Part shown: positions 46,633-57,547 of the stretch, piece by piece
Numbering within the stretch: position 1 is the first letter of the stretch
Layout: the number at the start of each line of letters is the position of its first letter
NCBI GenBank assembly: GCA_022264855.1
Contig: JABYQU010000012.1
Span: forward strand, 682,001-746,000
DNA: 64,000 nt
Source: Lenzites betulinus
Lineage: Eukaryota > Basidiomycota > Agaricomycetes > Polyporales > Polyporaceae
Direction: 5' to 3'
Notes under the pieces: generated by a model
Told to the model about the DNA's origin: nothing
The model's input: only the letters and a program-made list of their open reading frames with translations
Databases searched by the model: none
Program-made: the position numbers and the translations under genes

Positions 46633-49600
46633 ATGTCGTTGCCCAATACCTCTCGTTCTATTGCCACCCGCGCCGCCCTTCCGCGGCGAATACACAAGCT
46701 TGCAAAGGGCCCGCATTCGACTCTAGCTGCTTCTTCCCATCGTCCTACAGCTGTTTCTCTTGCCAGAAACGGAGCATCATCACTGTCTGTTGTCCAAATC
46801 GCGTCTCCTCTGGCATATACAAGGGGGTTAGCCACAGCAGCAGGTTTGTGCACGCCCCATCCTCGACCCAGCAGCACAACAACGGTTGCTCATTCTCATT
46901 TAAGAAGGATCATTCACGGCTTTAGGGCCGTCCAGCCATAAACCCCTCTTCGACAAGATCCTCATAGCAAACAGGTTTGGATGCTCTATGGTCTCTGTCC
47001 AACATCTCTTTCGCTCACCTCATCTTCTCCTTCAAGGGGCGAGATCGCATGTCGCGTGATTCGGACAGCCAAGAAACTTGGTGTCAGGACTGTTGCGGTC
47101 TACAGCGACGTAGACGCGAGCGCGCTACACGTGCAGCTGGTCTGTGGCCCCCGCGCATTCAAGCAAGTATACCGATCACTGACCGTGTGTACAGGCTGAT
47201 GAGGCATACTGCATAGGCCCTGCGCCGTCCTCTGAAAGTTATGTAAGTAGCTCACAATGTGTAGCCTTTCCTCGTCTCATCCATTCCTCCAGCTTCGCGT
47301 GGACAAGATTATCGACGTGTGTAGACGAAGCGGCGCACAGGTAGAGTATAAGCTTCGTTTCGTTACGCTCACTCTTTCTCACTGAAGCAAACATTAGGCC
47401 GTACATCCCGGCTACGGCTTTCTGAGTGAGAACGCTGAGTTTGCTGAGCGCCTTGCAGGCGAAGGTATCGTGTTTATTGGTCCACCTGCGAGTGCCATAG
47501 TGAGCATGGGCTCAAAGAGGTATGTGATAACCCCGTTCCTTGAGCGAGTCTTGCTCATTCGGCGTCCAGCGAGTCCAAGAACATCATGTCTGGTGCGGGC
47601 CCTGACACTCTATGTAGAACTGCAGTTGCTTACTCGCCTTGACTGTAGCTGCCAACGTCCCAGTTGTGCCAGGTTATCATGGAACCAATCAAGATTCCGA
47701 CTTCCTCCAGCAGGAGGCGTCTCGCATTGGTAATCCCCCGCTCTCGCCTCCCAATGCACACTGTCTCATTCCTCCTCAGGATATCCCGTCTTGATCAAGG
47801 CGGTGCACGGCGGCGGAGGCAAGGGCATGCGCATAGTACACTCCCCGTCCGAGTTCCACGACGCACTGGAATCCGCACAGCGTGAGGCACGTAAGTCGTT
47901 CGGCAACGCGGATGTGCTCGTCGAGAAGTACATCCAGCGCCCGCGGCATGTCGAGGTGCAGGTCTTTGCAGACCAACTCGGCAATTGTGTGAGCTTGTGG
48001 GAGCGCGATTGTTCCGTCCAGCGCAGGAACCAGAAGATCATAGAGGAGGCGCCTGCACCCGGGCTGTCTCCTGAGTTGAGGGCGGACTTGAGTGCGAAAG
48101 CGGTCGCCGCAGCGAAGGCGGTTAATTATGTGGGGGCGGGAACTGTTGAATTCATCTTCGACAACGACACGGAGAAGTTCTACTTTATGGAGATGTAAGT
48201 CGCTCATTGTCGTTTCACGAAAGTCGTATTGACGTATTTTCGATAGGAACACGCGTTTGCAGGTTGAGCACCCGGTGACGGAGATGATCACAGGTCTCGA
48301 CCTGGTGGAGTGGCAGCTCCAGGTCTGCATCTCTTCGTGTATTGTGCTGTGACAGTCAACTGATATCCTGTCTAGGTCGCAGCAGGCAACGCCCTCCCGC
48401 TCAGTCAGTCCGCCATCCCACTCGTCGGGCACGCCTTCGAGGCGCGCATATACGCCGAGAACCCCCGCAATAACTTCCTCCCCGATTCCGGGCAGCTCGT
48501 CTACCTCTCCACCCCGACGCCCACGCACATCTTCGCACCTTCCGTCTCCGAACACAACCTCGCCGCACCCTCTGGAAGCTCCGAGTTTACTCCGGTGGTG
48601 AACACCTCCGCTGCAATCGAGCCGGTTGTGCGGTTAGAGCAGGGTTTCGAACAGGGTGCGCAAATCGGCGTGTTCTACGACCCTATGATCGCGAAGCTAG
48701 TCGTGCACGGGCGCGACCGTACCGAGGCGTTACGCATGCTTCGGGGTGCTCTAGAGGAGTACCGGGTCGTGGGTGTTGCGACAAACGTCGAGTTCTTGCG
48801 AACGCTGGCGGGGAACGACGCGTTCATCAGGGCGGAAGTGGAGACAGGATTCATCCCGGTAAGTAGATCTCTGCTGCCATGCGCCCGAAGCTGACCATCG
48901 CACAGAAACACTTCGAGGAGCTCTTCCCGCCGATCCCGGAGCCTTCACACGAGGCCCTTGCCCAAGCCGCGCTCTTCGTCGTCCTCCGCGACCAGCCGGC
49001 CGCGACGCCGGCTACCCCATGGAGTACGCTCGCCTCCAGGCGGTTCGGCGGGGACCTCTACGAGCGCACGGTCGTGATCCAGTCCGAAGACACGAGCGCG
49101 ATCGTAATGAGCGCGCGCGTCCGGTCGATTCCCCGGGGCCTCTTCGACATCACTACTCGCACCGTGGCGGGGGAACACACCTTCCGCAGCGTCGCCGCTC
49201 ATCTCGCGGACGCGACGACGCTCGCGAGCACGCTCGACGGCGCGCGCCGCCGCACGACCGTCGTCGCACAGCCCCCGCTGCCCGGGTCCGCACTGCACAC
49301 GGCGGAGCGGCTGCACGTGTTCGATGGCGCGCGCAGGACGGCGCTCGTGCTGCCCGCGCCGGAGTGGTTGCTCGCGCTCGGCGGGGACGTGCTGGGCGCT
49401 GCGAAGGGCGCGCTGCGCTCGCCGATGCCGAGCGTGGTCGTGGAGGTGCGCGTGGCGGTGGGCGAGCGCGTCGAGGCGGGGCAGCCGGTAGTCGTGTTGG
49501 AGAGCATGAAGACGGAGACGGTGCTGCGCGCGCCGGTGGCGGGCGTGGTGCGTGCGGTGGGGTGCGTGAAGGGGGATATGGTTGAGGAGGGGAGGGAGCT

Positions 49601-49637
49601 TGTGGATGTTGAGGAGGATGCGAGCGCGGAGGTTTGA
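46633..49637 (+). CDS. mccA: Methylcrotonyl-CoA carboxylase, biotin-containing alpha subunit
   Basis: This mitochondrial enzyme carboxylates 3-methylcrotonyl-CoA in leucine breakdown. The N-terminus is Arg/Ser-rich without acidic residues ([19 protein letters not shown]), a typical mitochondrial presequence. The biotin carboxylase domain begins after the first intron: [39 protein letters not shown]-grasp loop [39 protein letters not shown] and [12 protein letters not shown]. The C-terminal biotinyl domain carries ESMKTET with the biotinylated lysine. The stop TGA is at 49635-49637. About nine introns are inferred, several only 50-60 nt long. The partner beta subunit is not in this window. Acetyl- or propionyl-CoA carboxylase subunits were considered, but length and the ESMKTE site fit fungal MCC alpha. 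Confidence 0.92.
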
Positions 49638-49809
49638 GTCGTTTGATTGCTTGTAGTAGTACTGTTGAATGGCGAATGTGGATATACGACTCGGCTGCCA
49701 TCTGAATTTGAGCTTGGGACTTTATCGCGAATCCGCGCTCAAGAAATGCATTTATATTGGTATATGGGCGTTGGAACTTGAAGATATTCTACGCGTATCC
49801 CGGGGGCGA

Positions 49810-50289
49810 TCACCGTCCCTTCCACCACACCCACACTCGCATGACTGCCTTGAAGAGTCCGATACAGGCTGATGTGACGACAGCGCCGATGGTTCCGACA
49901 GTAGTAAACCACCAGGGCGAAAGGATCGAGGCCCCGGCGGATTGGAGGAGCGAGAAAAGCCCTCCGGTAAAGCCGCCGTAGAAGAAGCTCTGTGCCATTG
50001 CGGCCAAACTCCCTGGGCGCGGCACATCAGCCACTGACCGTAATTCAACCGCCGATGAAAACGCACCTGCAGCCACGCCAACGGGAGTGAAGCCGCCTGC
50101 ATACAGTACCAGCGCACCGACAGCGGTGAGTCGGGTGACCAGCCTGACCAGGTACATTATATTCTTCTTCAGCCCCGCTGCGAGCTCGGAGAGGACGGGC
50201 CTGGACGGGCCCGCGACGACCGCGCTCACGCCGACGGGCAGATCATCCCAATAGCGTCCAACTATGTGTCTTTTTCTCAGCTCAAACAT
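49810..50289 (-). CDS. Small membrane protein resembling the ISG12/IFI6 family
   Basis: The ATG at 50289 starts MFELRKRHIVG, and the frame is open to the stop at 49810, about 159 aa. Two small-residue-rich hydrophobic hairpins, GGFTPVGVAAGAFSSAV and GGFTGGLFSLLQSAGAS, resemble the repeated pattern of the interferon-inducible 6-16/ISG12 family, which also occurs in fungi. A further hydrophobic segment near the C-terminus (GTIGAVVTSACIGLF) follows. Metazoan relatives sit in mitochondrial or nuclear membranes; the fungal function is unknown to me. The gene is convergent with mccA. The assignment rests on pattern only. Confidence 0.5.
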   Translation of the reverse strand: MFELRKRHIVGRYWDDLPVGVSAVVAGPSRPVLSELAAGLKKNIMYLVRLVTRLTAVGALVLYAGGFTPVGVAAGAFSSAVELRSVADVPRPGSLAAMAQSFFYGGFTGGLFSLLQSAGASILSPWWFTTVGTIGAVVTSACIGLFKAVMRVWVWWKGR

Positions 50290-51735
50290 CGTGTTGACAG
50301 ATGTGGGGAACACGTACAGGGCATTGTGAGTGATACTTGACGATGGGGAGCGAAAAACGCTGACGGGAATCACTGGGGGACTGGACGTAGTGGTACTTAA
50401 GGACGCAGAGAATACCCTGAACTCACCACGTAATTACCTAAGATACCGCCGATCACGGTGGTTCCTACCGCAGCAACACCGTGGTCGTGAAAACCTAGAG
50501 CGCAAATTATGGAAGTCTACGGTACACATCGAGCGACGGTATTGGCAGACAATGTTGTGGGGTGACATGGGTGTTGTATACGCCCGCAGAGTTCAATGTC
50601 AAGAGGGCATACGACAAGTAAGATATCAAGCAGTCGATATTTGGCGTGCAATCTACCCGGAGTTGAAAGCGACACGAGGCTGTCGAAGCATTCTACCGCA
50701 GCACGATGGGTATCGGATAATGCGCCTTCGTTCGCTTTCGAGTCTGACGTGTATGAGAAAGCCGTCGAGTATGGAATCACCTGCTCATGGCCGCGGCGAG
50801 GCTGGGGGTGACGCCTACTGAAGAAAGTTTGGAAGCCAGGCTCATGGGGAAGTCGTGTCCTAGTTGCATAGGTTCCGGCGAATTAGTCATCGCTCCTACA
50901 TGGTGATACAGTGCATCCATCGACAGATAGTCGTGAGGTACATAGTATTCCCATGTTCTCCTCTAAACCAAGTTGAAGGCGCAGAGGTAGCACGAAGAGA
51001 GGATGATGGTGGCGAGAGGCACACATGGGCGCCAATCCAACGGCGGCATTCGCTGGTCGGTGGCGGTGCTAGTAATCGAAGCTAAATCCCTACCACCATG
51101 AGCGGAAGACCGACAGCGTTCTCCATGCATAGGCAGCCTCACTTCATGCAGTAGCAAGGCCATAACCACACAGAAACAACCGTAAGCGATGATTACCTAT
51201 CCCAACAGATGGTGCGGGTTCCGTACCTACATCATGCCAAGGGCAAAGTTCTGTGCTCCCGGAAGCCTGCGAGCCGCCGCAAGTACTGTGCACAGTCGTG
51301 CCGAACTACAAGGCTTCGGCCGACAGCGTGACAGTGCGTGCATAGGTGTGTACTCTCACTGTGCGTCCGCTCGAGGGTTGTGCCATGCGCAACCGCCGTA
51401 TGTCCGGTGCAGATCCAACCACTTCTGGACCGCAGGGTACTACCGTCCATTTCGTCTTTTGACACAACACTGCGCGTGGATGTTTCAACCTCTGTCGTGT
51501 CGCATCGCTCGTGGTGGAATAGCGTCTCTCCTCGATCTTAATGCAGTCGGATAACTGCCACTGACACGCCCCATACGGCACTCCTTTCATTGTTCTCGGA
51601 AGGACCTGCCAAGGGGCTGACCGAACGACACGAATGCCTTCTGGTGGACCAGGATTGGGAATACATAATCTGGTGCTTACTCTGCATGCAAACTTCCAAC
51701 CCCGGCCCACCGCGTATTTCCCCCCAACACCAGTA
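50290..51735. other. Intergenic, no supported gene
   Basis: About 1.45 kb with short open frames on both strands, none with domain features or convincing splice structure. The left end probably contains the promoter of the ISG12-like gene. Confidence 0.45.
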
Positions 51736-53212
51736 ATGCCACTTCTACTACCGAGGCGCTCCGCATCGGTGAGACATCCCAACAAGGGGCTAGAGTTCCA
51801 TCTAATCATATGCGCATTTAGGAGGGTACCCTCCCTGATCGAGCCTGGGATTGGGATGCTCAAGCTGATATTGGAGAAGGCGAGGTGAATGAATATTGCT
51901 AATCTTCTCCGAGAACGATCCTAACAGACACGCTCTGGCAGGCTCCCGATACCAACATCAACACCACCACGTATCGAGCGTGGCGCCTAGCAGCAGATCT
52001 GTTACATGACCTCAGGAGTGGGTTAGTGAAGGCTTGGGCAGATCAAGCTGACGGTCTTATCACCTTTGTGAGTGAACATCGCGATTTGACTCGGCGTGTA
52101 GGATACGGAGTTGATTGTGCTCAAATCTCCGGCAGGCGACCCTGTTCTCTGCAATCGTCACCGCATTCATTATTGAGAGCTACAAGAATCTCAAGCCCGA
52201 CACCCAGCTCCTCACCTTCGAGCTCTTGCGCAATATCCTGACCCAGGCGGACGAAGCTGCGTCTGTCGTTTACGACCAATCCGACTTTACGCCAGCGCCC
52301 ACCGATATCATCCTCAACTCTCTGTTGTTCGCCAGTCTTCTTTGCAGCATTCTTGCGGCTGCCATTGGAATCCTATACAAGGAATGGCTACGCGAGTACG
52401 CATACAACACACCCGTCGATCCGCGGGAGCGTGCGCGCGTTCTACGGCACCGTTGCCAGGGTATGGAAACATGGCAGATGCAAGCCGTCATATCGGGGAT
52501 CTCCCTCCTTCTCCAACTCGGCGTCGCTTTCTTCATCGTCGGCATCGTCTTCTTCGCGTTGCCGCTTCATCCAGTCGTGAGCTTTGTCGTCAACGTCCTT
52601 ATCGGCATCTGGGTGGCACTCTGGCTAGGGGCCGCCATCTGTCCAATGTTCCACAACCAATGTCCTTTCAGATCGCCGCTCGCCCGGATCCTGCACGCGA
52701 TGATCTTCTCTCTGTGGCAGCTGCTGAGGGTTCTCTTACGCCGTCCTACGCATCCAACCTCACACGCACGCACACTGGACGTCCAGGAGGGGCGCGAGGT
52801 GCGCCTAGCACAGGATGCCCTTGACAGGGACGCTCTCTTCGTTGTGTTCAACGCGCACTGGGGCGACCCCATCCTCGTCCGTCTCTACCCATGCATCGAA
52901 GAGCTTCCCAGGAACGAGGCTTCCGTGTTAATCAGGCAGCTATGCACTCCTGCGCGCTGTGTGCCCGCCTCCGACTACGGCGACGTACTGTCCGGTCACG
53001 GTGCTGCGCGAGACCAAGGCGTCATGGGCCTCGTCAACCTGTGGAAGAGAATCGAGCAGGCCGGAAGCCACGGCAACAGCACACGCCCGGTCTCGATCTC
53101 GAACAGCCGTGCGTCGGACGTGGCCGTAGCAGAGCTCACTGGGAAAGGCGTGGCGCAGCGTCCTCACCACTCAAGGGGGACCACCTACGTCGAAGGGGGG
53201 CACACGGTCTGA
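51736..53212 (+). CDS. DUF6535-type multi-transmembrane protein
   Basis: Agaricomycetes encode many such proteins; their function is unknown. Exons inferred: a short first exon from ATG 51736 (MPLLLPRRSAS), EGTLPDRAWDWDAQADIGEGE, APDTNINTTTYRAW...DGLITF, then the long last exon from about 52137. Family signature: a helix before TM1, ATLFSAIVTAFIIESYKNLKPD, the NSLLFASLLCSILAAAIGILYKEWL segment, and the paired TM region AVISGISLLLQLGVAFFIVGIVFFALPL with GIWVALWLGAAI. The C-terminal 150 residues are soluble and less conserved. The stop TGA is at 53210-53212. The first exon is the weakest part of the model. Confidence 0.75.
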
Positions 53213-54957
53213 GGGCATGGCGCAGGGCTGGGGGATGCGATACCGTGAAGCGAGATTTCCAGAGTCCCCGAGTTGCCGAGTCGCCGCGGGGCTTCTATTA
53301 ATTATGATACAAGGACAGGACTTCACTGGACATCAACCTGAATTTGCCACTGAGAAAAGCTGAAGAAAAGTCCAAATATGATACATGTTTTCTTTATGTT
53401 TTCCCCGAGCAAACATGCAGAAAATGACAATAAAACATTCACTTTTGACTATGTTTGCTACGCATTTTCTGTGGGCGCTTATAATAATGGCCCAGTTTGG
53501 TTCTTATATTGATCGCAACAGGCCAATCATATCGCCAGGATTCGACCCCACAACAGCCAGTTGCAGGCGGCAGTATATGTTATTAGATGCTCGACATAAC
53601 CGCTACACTATCGTACAGTTCTATAATACACTGCAGGAGGTGATCCATGAGGTTATCAAGTCCACTGACCTCCATGTATGCATCCAGGAAGGCCGCTGAG
53701 AGACAGGGCCTGTACCCGCTATGAGAATATCAGCGATCGCACGGGTCAGTGATCAGTAATCAGTGAGTACTTATAGTTAGTAGTTAGCGGTTGACCCCTT
53801 TCCTCCATACCGCCATCATGGCCGGGTCTTCCCACGGTTGAGCCTTGGGGCGCGCTCTCCGTGGCGGGTGTATATCGCTACCTCAACGCGAAAACTAAGG
53901 AATAGAGAACGAAATGCAGTAGAAAGTACGGGTGGAATGTTGGCTGGCTCATGATACGCCCATAAGGTGCTCCTCGGAGCCTACTCCTCGGAGTACCCCA
54001 CAGAAGGGACAGACTCGTGAATGAGGTCCCAGAGGACTTGGCCCATGCGTAGGACTGCTGGTGATGACCTAGGTTGTTGAGGCTGCGAAAGCCTGGAGTA
54101 GGACGTGGGGTGCGACCTATGCCTGTGCCCCACATAGTGCTCTGGCGACGAGAGGGAGATAGACCTGGCGGAAGTCGACTTGGAAGTATCGGAGGCTCGC
54201 CCGAACAATGGGCGCCTAGATGGAGCCGGAATTGGGCGTCGGCCGAACGGGGCGAGAGATCTTAGAAATATTAAGGATAAGATTAAAATAAGTCATATTG
54301 ATACGGTGCCCAGACCTGCCCTGTGTAGCAGGCCTGATGCCAGGGCCGTGGATGAGTGTCCAGCGGCTGGATAACCACAGGATGAAGGCCGGTGTATTGA
54401 GGCGCATTGAGCTTGGTAGGTACGCTGGAATGGGCCGGTGTGTACGTATGTACTGCGCGTCAAGAGATGGTAAGCTGAGGGGAGCTACGCCCCCTAATGA
54501 GCACTGAAGGAACTTGACAGCATGCAAATGGCAGTATTAAAATTGAAACATTGGAATTAATGACTGAAACAATTTGTGCGGACGCTAGATGGGTCTGGAA
54601 ACTGCTGGAGGCGGGCGGATCCTCCACTAGTGTCGGACCCTGTGATGCTGAATGAATAAGAGGCAGTGGGTGGTGCGAAATAAGGGAACGGGCTCTCTGC
54701 ATTCACCCTCCTTCCCCCGATCCTGTCGCTCTTTACCCACCAAATGTCTCCGTCTGCTTCGAAACGTAATGATTAACTGGAGTCATGTCCAAAAGCGCCT
54801 CGCCAAAGACCTTGGTACATGAATGCAAAGAACACCATTGCGTAACGGAGTCGTGCCGCTCCTTGCCGTGTCGTCTCCTACTTCTCCCCCCCCTCCTTAA
54901 ATAAAAAGAATGATCGACAACCCTCGCCCCATCCCCCAACCCCTCTACACATCCAAG
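53213..54957. other. Intergenic, no supported gene
   Basis: About 1.75 kb. Several AT-richer segments (53320-53480, 54270-54300, 54520-54570). A TATA-like ttaaataaaaag lies at 54897-54908, about 50 bp upstream of the next open frame. Nothing else was recognised. Confidence 0.5.
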
Positions 54958-55715
54958 ATGTCAACCCAGTCTGCCATCCTCCGCGTGCAAGTCCGTCTTG
55001 CCACTTCCTCTCACCCTGCCCCCCCTGGCGCTCGTCACGCTATCTACGTCACCTCCCTGGCCGCCACTGACATCGTTAAAGTCGGGCGTGTCGTCCAGCT
55101 CTACGCCGAGGTCACCGACTCTACCGGAACTGCTGCCGCCGTCTATGGCGCCCAGCCGGAGGACACGGAGCATGAACCCGAGCCGCGCCGCTTCGCCCCG
55201 CTCCCGGTTGTTGGCCCGGTTGTTGGCGTCAGGAAGAAGGAGAAGAGGGGAGTAGAGTTTATCGTGAGGAACACGTACGTGGGCGCCGAAGTGAAGCATG
55301 CATACCTCCGAGTCCCGATGTCCCGCCCCCCCCGGATGCGGCCGAGTTTGCCCGGGAGCTCACGAAAAGGCTGGAGGCCTTGGCGCTGGAACGGGAGCGG
55401 GAGGGCAAGGGATTCGGCCCGGAGGGCGCCCGCAAAGCCGGGGCCGGGTCCCGGGTTGGCGGACCGGGAGCCCCCCCCGCCCTCCTCGGACAGCGTGGCC
55501 CACGCGTGGAGGAACCCCAGCCGAAGAAGAAACGTGTTAAGCCGACTCCGTTCGGGCCCGGAGAGTTGGAAGCCAATGGCGATTACCACGCCCCCCTCGT
55601 GGCGGCCCTCCGTGTAACGACTACAACGGCGGCCGGAGCTTGGGGCGCCAAAGGAGAGGAGGGCGGTGTTGACCGCGATCTCTTCTCGGTTGCGAAGGTC
55701 GTTGCCGTGATGTGA
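54958..55715 (+). pseudogene. Unrecognised ORF broken at an eight-C run, possibly retroelement-linked
   Basis: The first half, from the ATG at 54958 (MSTQSAILRVQVRLATS), is hydrophilic with a beta-rich look (RHAIYVTSLAATDIVKVGRV). The second half, in another frame, is strongly helical and basic (DAAEFARELTKRLEALALE; EPQPKKKRVKPTPFG, nuclear-signal-like) and ends at the TGA at 55713-55715. The frames meet at the C8 run 55326-55333. One base gained or lost there would join them into one protein of about 250 aa. I do not recognise it. Base composition and style resemble the ORFs that follow, so it may belong to the same element. A sequencing error in the homopolymer is possible. Confidence 0.45.
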
Positions 55716-56362
55716 GGAGCGGAGCTGACGAGTCGGACGTGCAGGGGGAGTTGAACGTGGGAGCATGAATTGTATTGGACCTGACTGCGATAAGAGAGAG
55801 AGTAGGCTACTTCCTGTTTTCGGTGTACCGGCTACCGGAAATGTGTTGTCGGTAATAGGCGTGGGAATGACAACACGTGACTGGTGCCACAACCCTTGAC
55901 ATGCTGTATATTGATGAGCTGGCTTGTACGTCCTCCCCCTCCGTCTGCGCCGCGTACCTGCTACATCGTACTGAGGTGAACGCTCTGGGCTAAGGAGCAA
56001 GTACGACATCCAACTGTCAAACACCCTCCCGTGGGTCTGAGACGCTGCGCGCAGGAAGCTCCGGACTATGCGATATTTGAAAGACGGGGAAGTAAGTGAA
56101 CTCAATCGCGACGTGTATTGCGGCCTAACGTACAGCGACGGTGTCTTGCGCGGGACGAAGATGCACGGTCAAAGAAGTAGGGGAGAAATAGAGGAAAATG
56201 AGGAAAGAGCGTTGAAGGATGGTAGACTGGAGGGAGCTTAAATTGGAGCCAAGGGTGCGTGAATCCTCACTGGACGGCGACCTCGCTCGACCAGCTTCTC
56301 TCTGCCTGCTTACTCCCCTGCCCCTGCCGCTCCGGCTGCTGTTAGAACCTCGAACACTGAAG
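55716..56362. other. Spacer between ORFs of the retroelement region
   Basis: About 650 bp. The frame of the next ORF is open back to 56219 and has an earlier ATG there, so part of this spacer may be coding. No other content was recognised. Confidence 0.4.
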
Positions 56363-57520
56363 ATGCCCTCCCCGCCGACCACTCCTGTACCTGCACCCCG
56401 TGCTGTTGCCCGCACCCTGAATGGGGCCATACACGGAGGTAGTACGATCAGGTCCCCCCCCTCGCCTCTGAGGACCGAGGCTGGAACGCCTCCGCTCACC
56501 CGCGAAGCTCTCCTGGAACTCCAACGCCAGGCGGAAGCCTTGGACGAAGCGGTCCCTACACTGCACGAGCAAGCCCTCCGTATCCGCAAGGTGGGTATCC
56601 CCCTGCACGTGACACACGTATAAGCTAACACTCTGAAGAGAGCGGCTGGCAGCACGCAGCCCCTCCGTCGCACAGCCCTTGAAGAAATTCTGGACATCGG
56701 CCGGATCCTGCCCGTGGTCGCAGAAGGGGACGACGAAGGGGAAGCTGGGGGCGACGGTGGCATACCCATCCCGAAGGGTAAGGTGCGCGAATACTGCCAC
56801 ACTGGGAGCACGCCGAGTACCCCCGACGACGTTAGATACTCCCCGGCCCCGTCGTCCATCGACTCGCACCAGGACTGGACGCCCCCGGTACCGGCCGCCC
56901 TGGATGACGAAGAAGCGGTGGCTGAGGGATTGGAGCTTGCAGCGACCCCCCCGATGATAGAAACTGACGCGATGAGTGGGATAGCGGAGGTCGGCTCGAG
57001 CGTGGTTGCTCAGGATGACGAGCGGGACCCCTCGGAGGACGGAGAACTTGTTGAGGCGGAGGACCCCGCCCCTCCGAACAGGAAGAGGATGCGCGTCGAC
57101 GCCAGGTCCCCCTCCCCGCGCCCTGGCCCGGCGATCGTGCGCCGGCGTGCCCCTGGCATGGCACCGAGGCTCCTTGGCTCCGGAGGACCGAGCCTGCTGA
57201 GTTGGTTCCAAGCGACTGGCCGGGCGAGGGCGGCGGCGCGTGCTCAGGAGCTGACAGTAAAGGAGGGCCGTGGCACGAATACGATGGCGGGCCCGAGCCG
57301 TGACAACTCGACCGCGACCGGAGATACCCCGGTGCAAGGGCATGCAAATGGAGGACAGTCTGGAGCCCCCGTCACGGGCATGGGAAGTGTACCGCAGGCT
57401 ATCGAAGCTATGGAGCAGGAGAGTATCTGGGATGATGTCTCATCTGTCCGGTCGACTGACCTCCGTGCGGTGGATGATGTGAATGATCGTATGTCCGACT
57501 CTGACTGGATGTCCGTGTAA
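56363..57520 (+). CDS. Proline/acid-rich ORF upstream of the gag-like ORF, one putative intron
   Basis: Reading starts at ATG 56363 (MPSPPTTPVPAP); an alternative ATG is at 56219. A helical segment (LTREALLELQRQAEALDE) ends at LRIRK. A 48 bp segment (donor GTGGGT at 56590, branch-like CTAAC, acceptor AAG near 56637) holds the only stop, TAA 56621-56623. It is a multiple of three, so frame is kept with or without splicing. The rest is acidic and disordered (DDEEAVAEGLEL, EDGELVEAEDP) with a basic patch (RKRMRVD), ending at TAA 57518-57520. The next ORF continues in the same frame 27 nt later. I do not recognise a domain. It may be an N-terminal ORF1 piece of the LINE or a host gene. Confidence 0.4.
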
Positions 57521-57547
57521 AACAGGATTGACGCGAATATAGTGACG

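Noticed and set aside
53212..54957. Search for tRNA or 5S rRNA genes in gene-poor stretches
   Set aside because: No B-box (ggttcgaatcc-like) with a matching A-box, and no 5S consensus, was found here or in the other gaps.
55143..56105. 320-codon minus-strand frame
   Set aside because: It overlaps plus-strand frames in the retroelement region and is Arg/Ser/Pro-rich without motifs; treated as a shadow.
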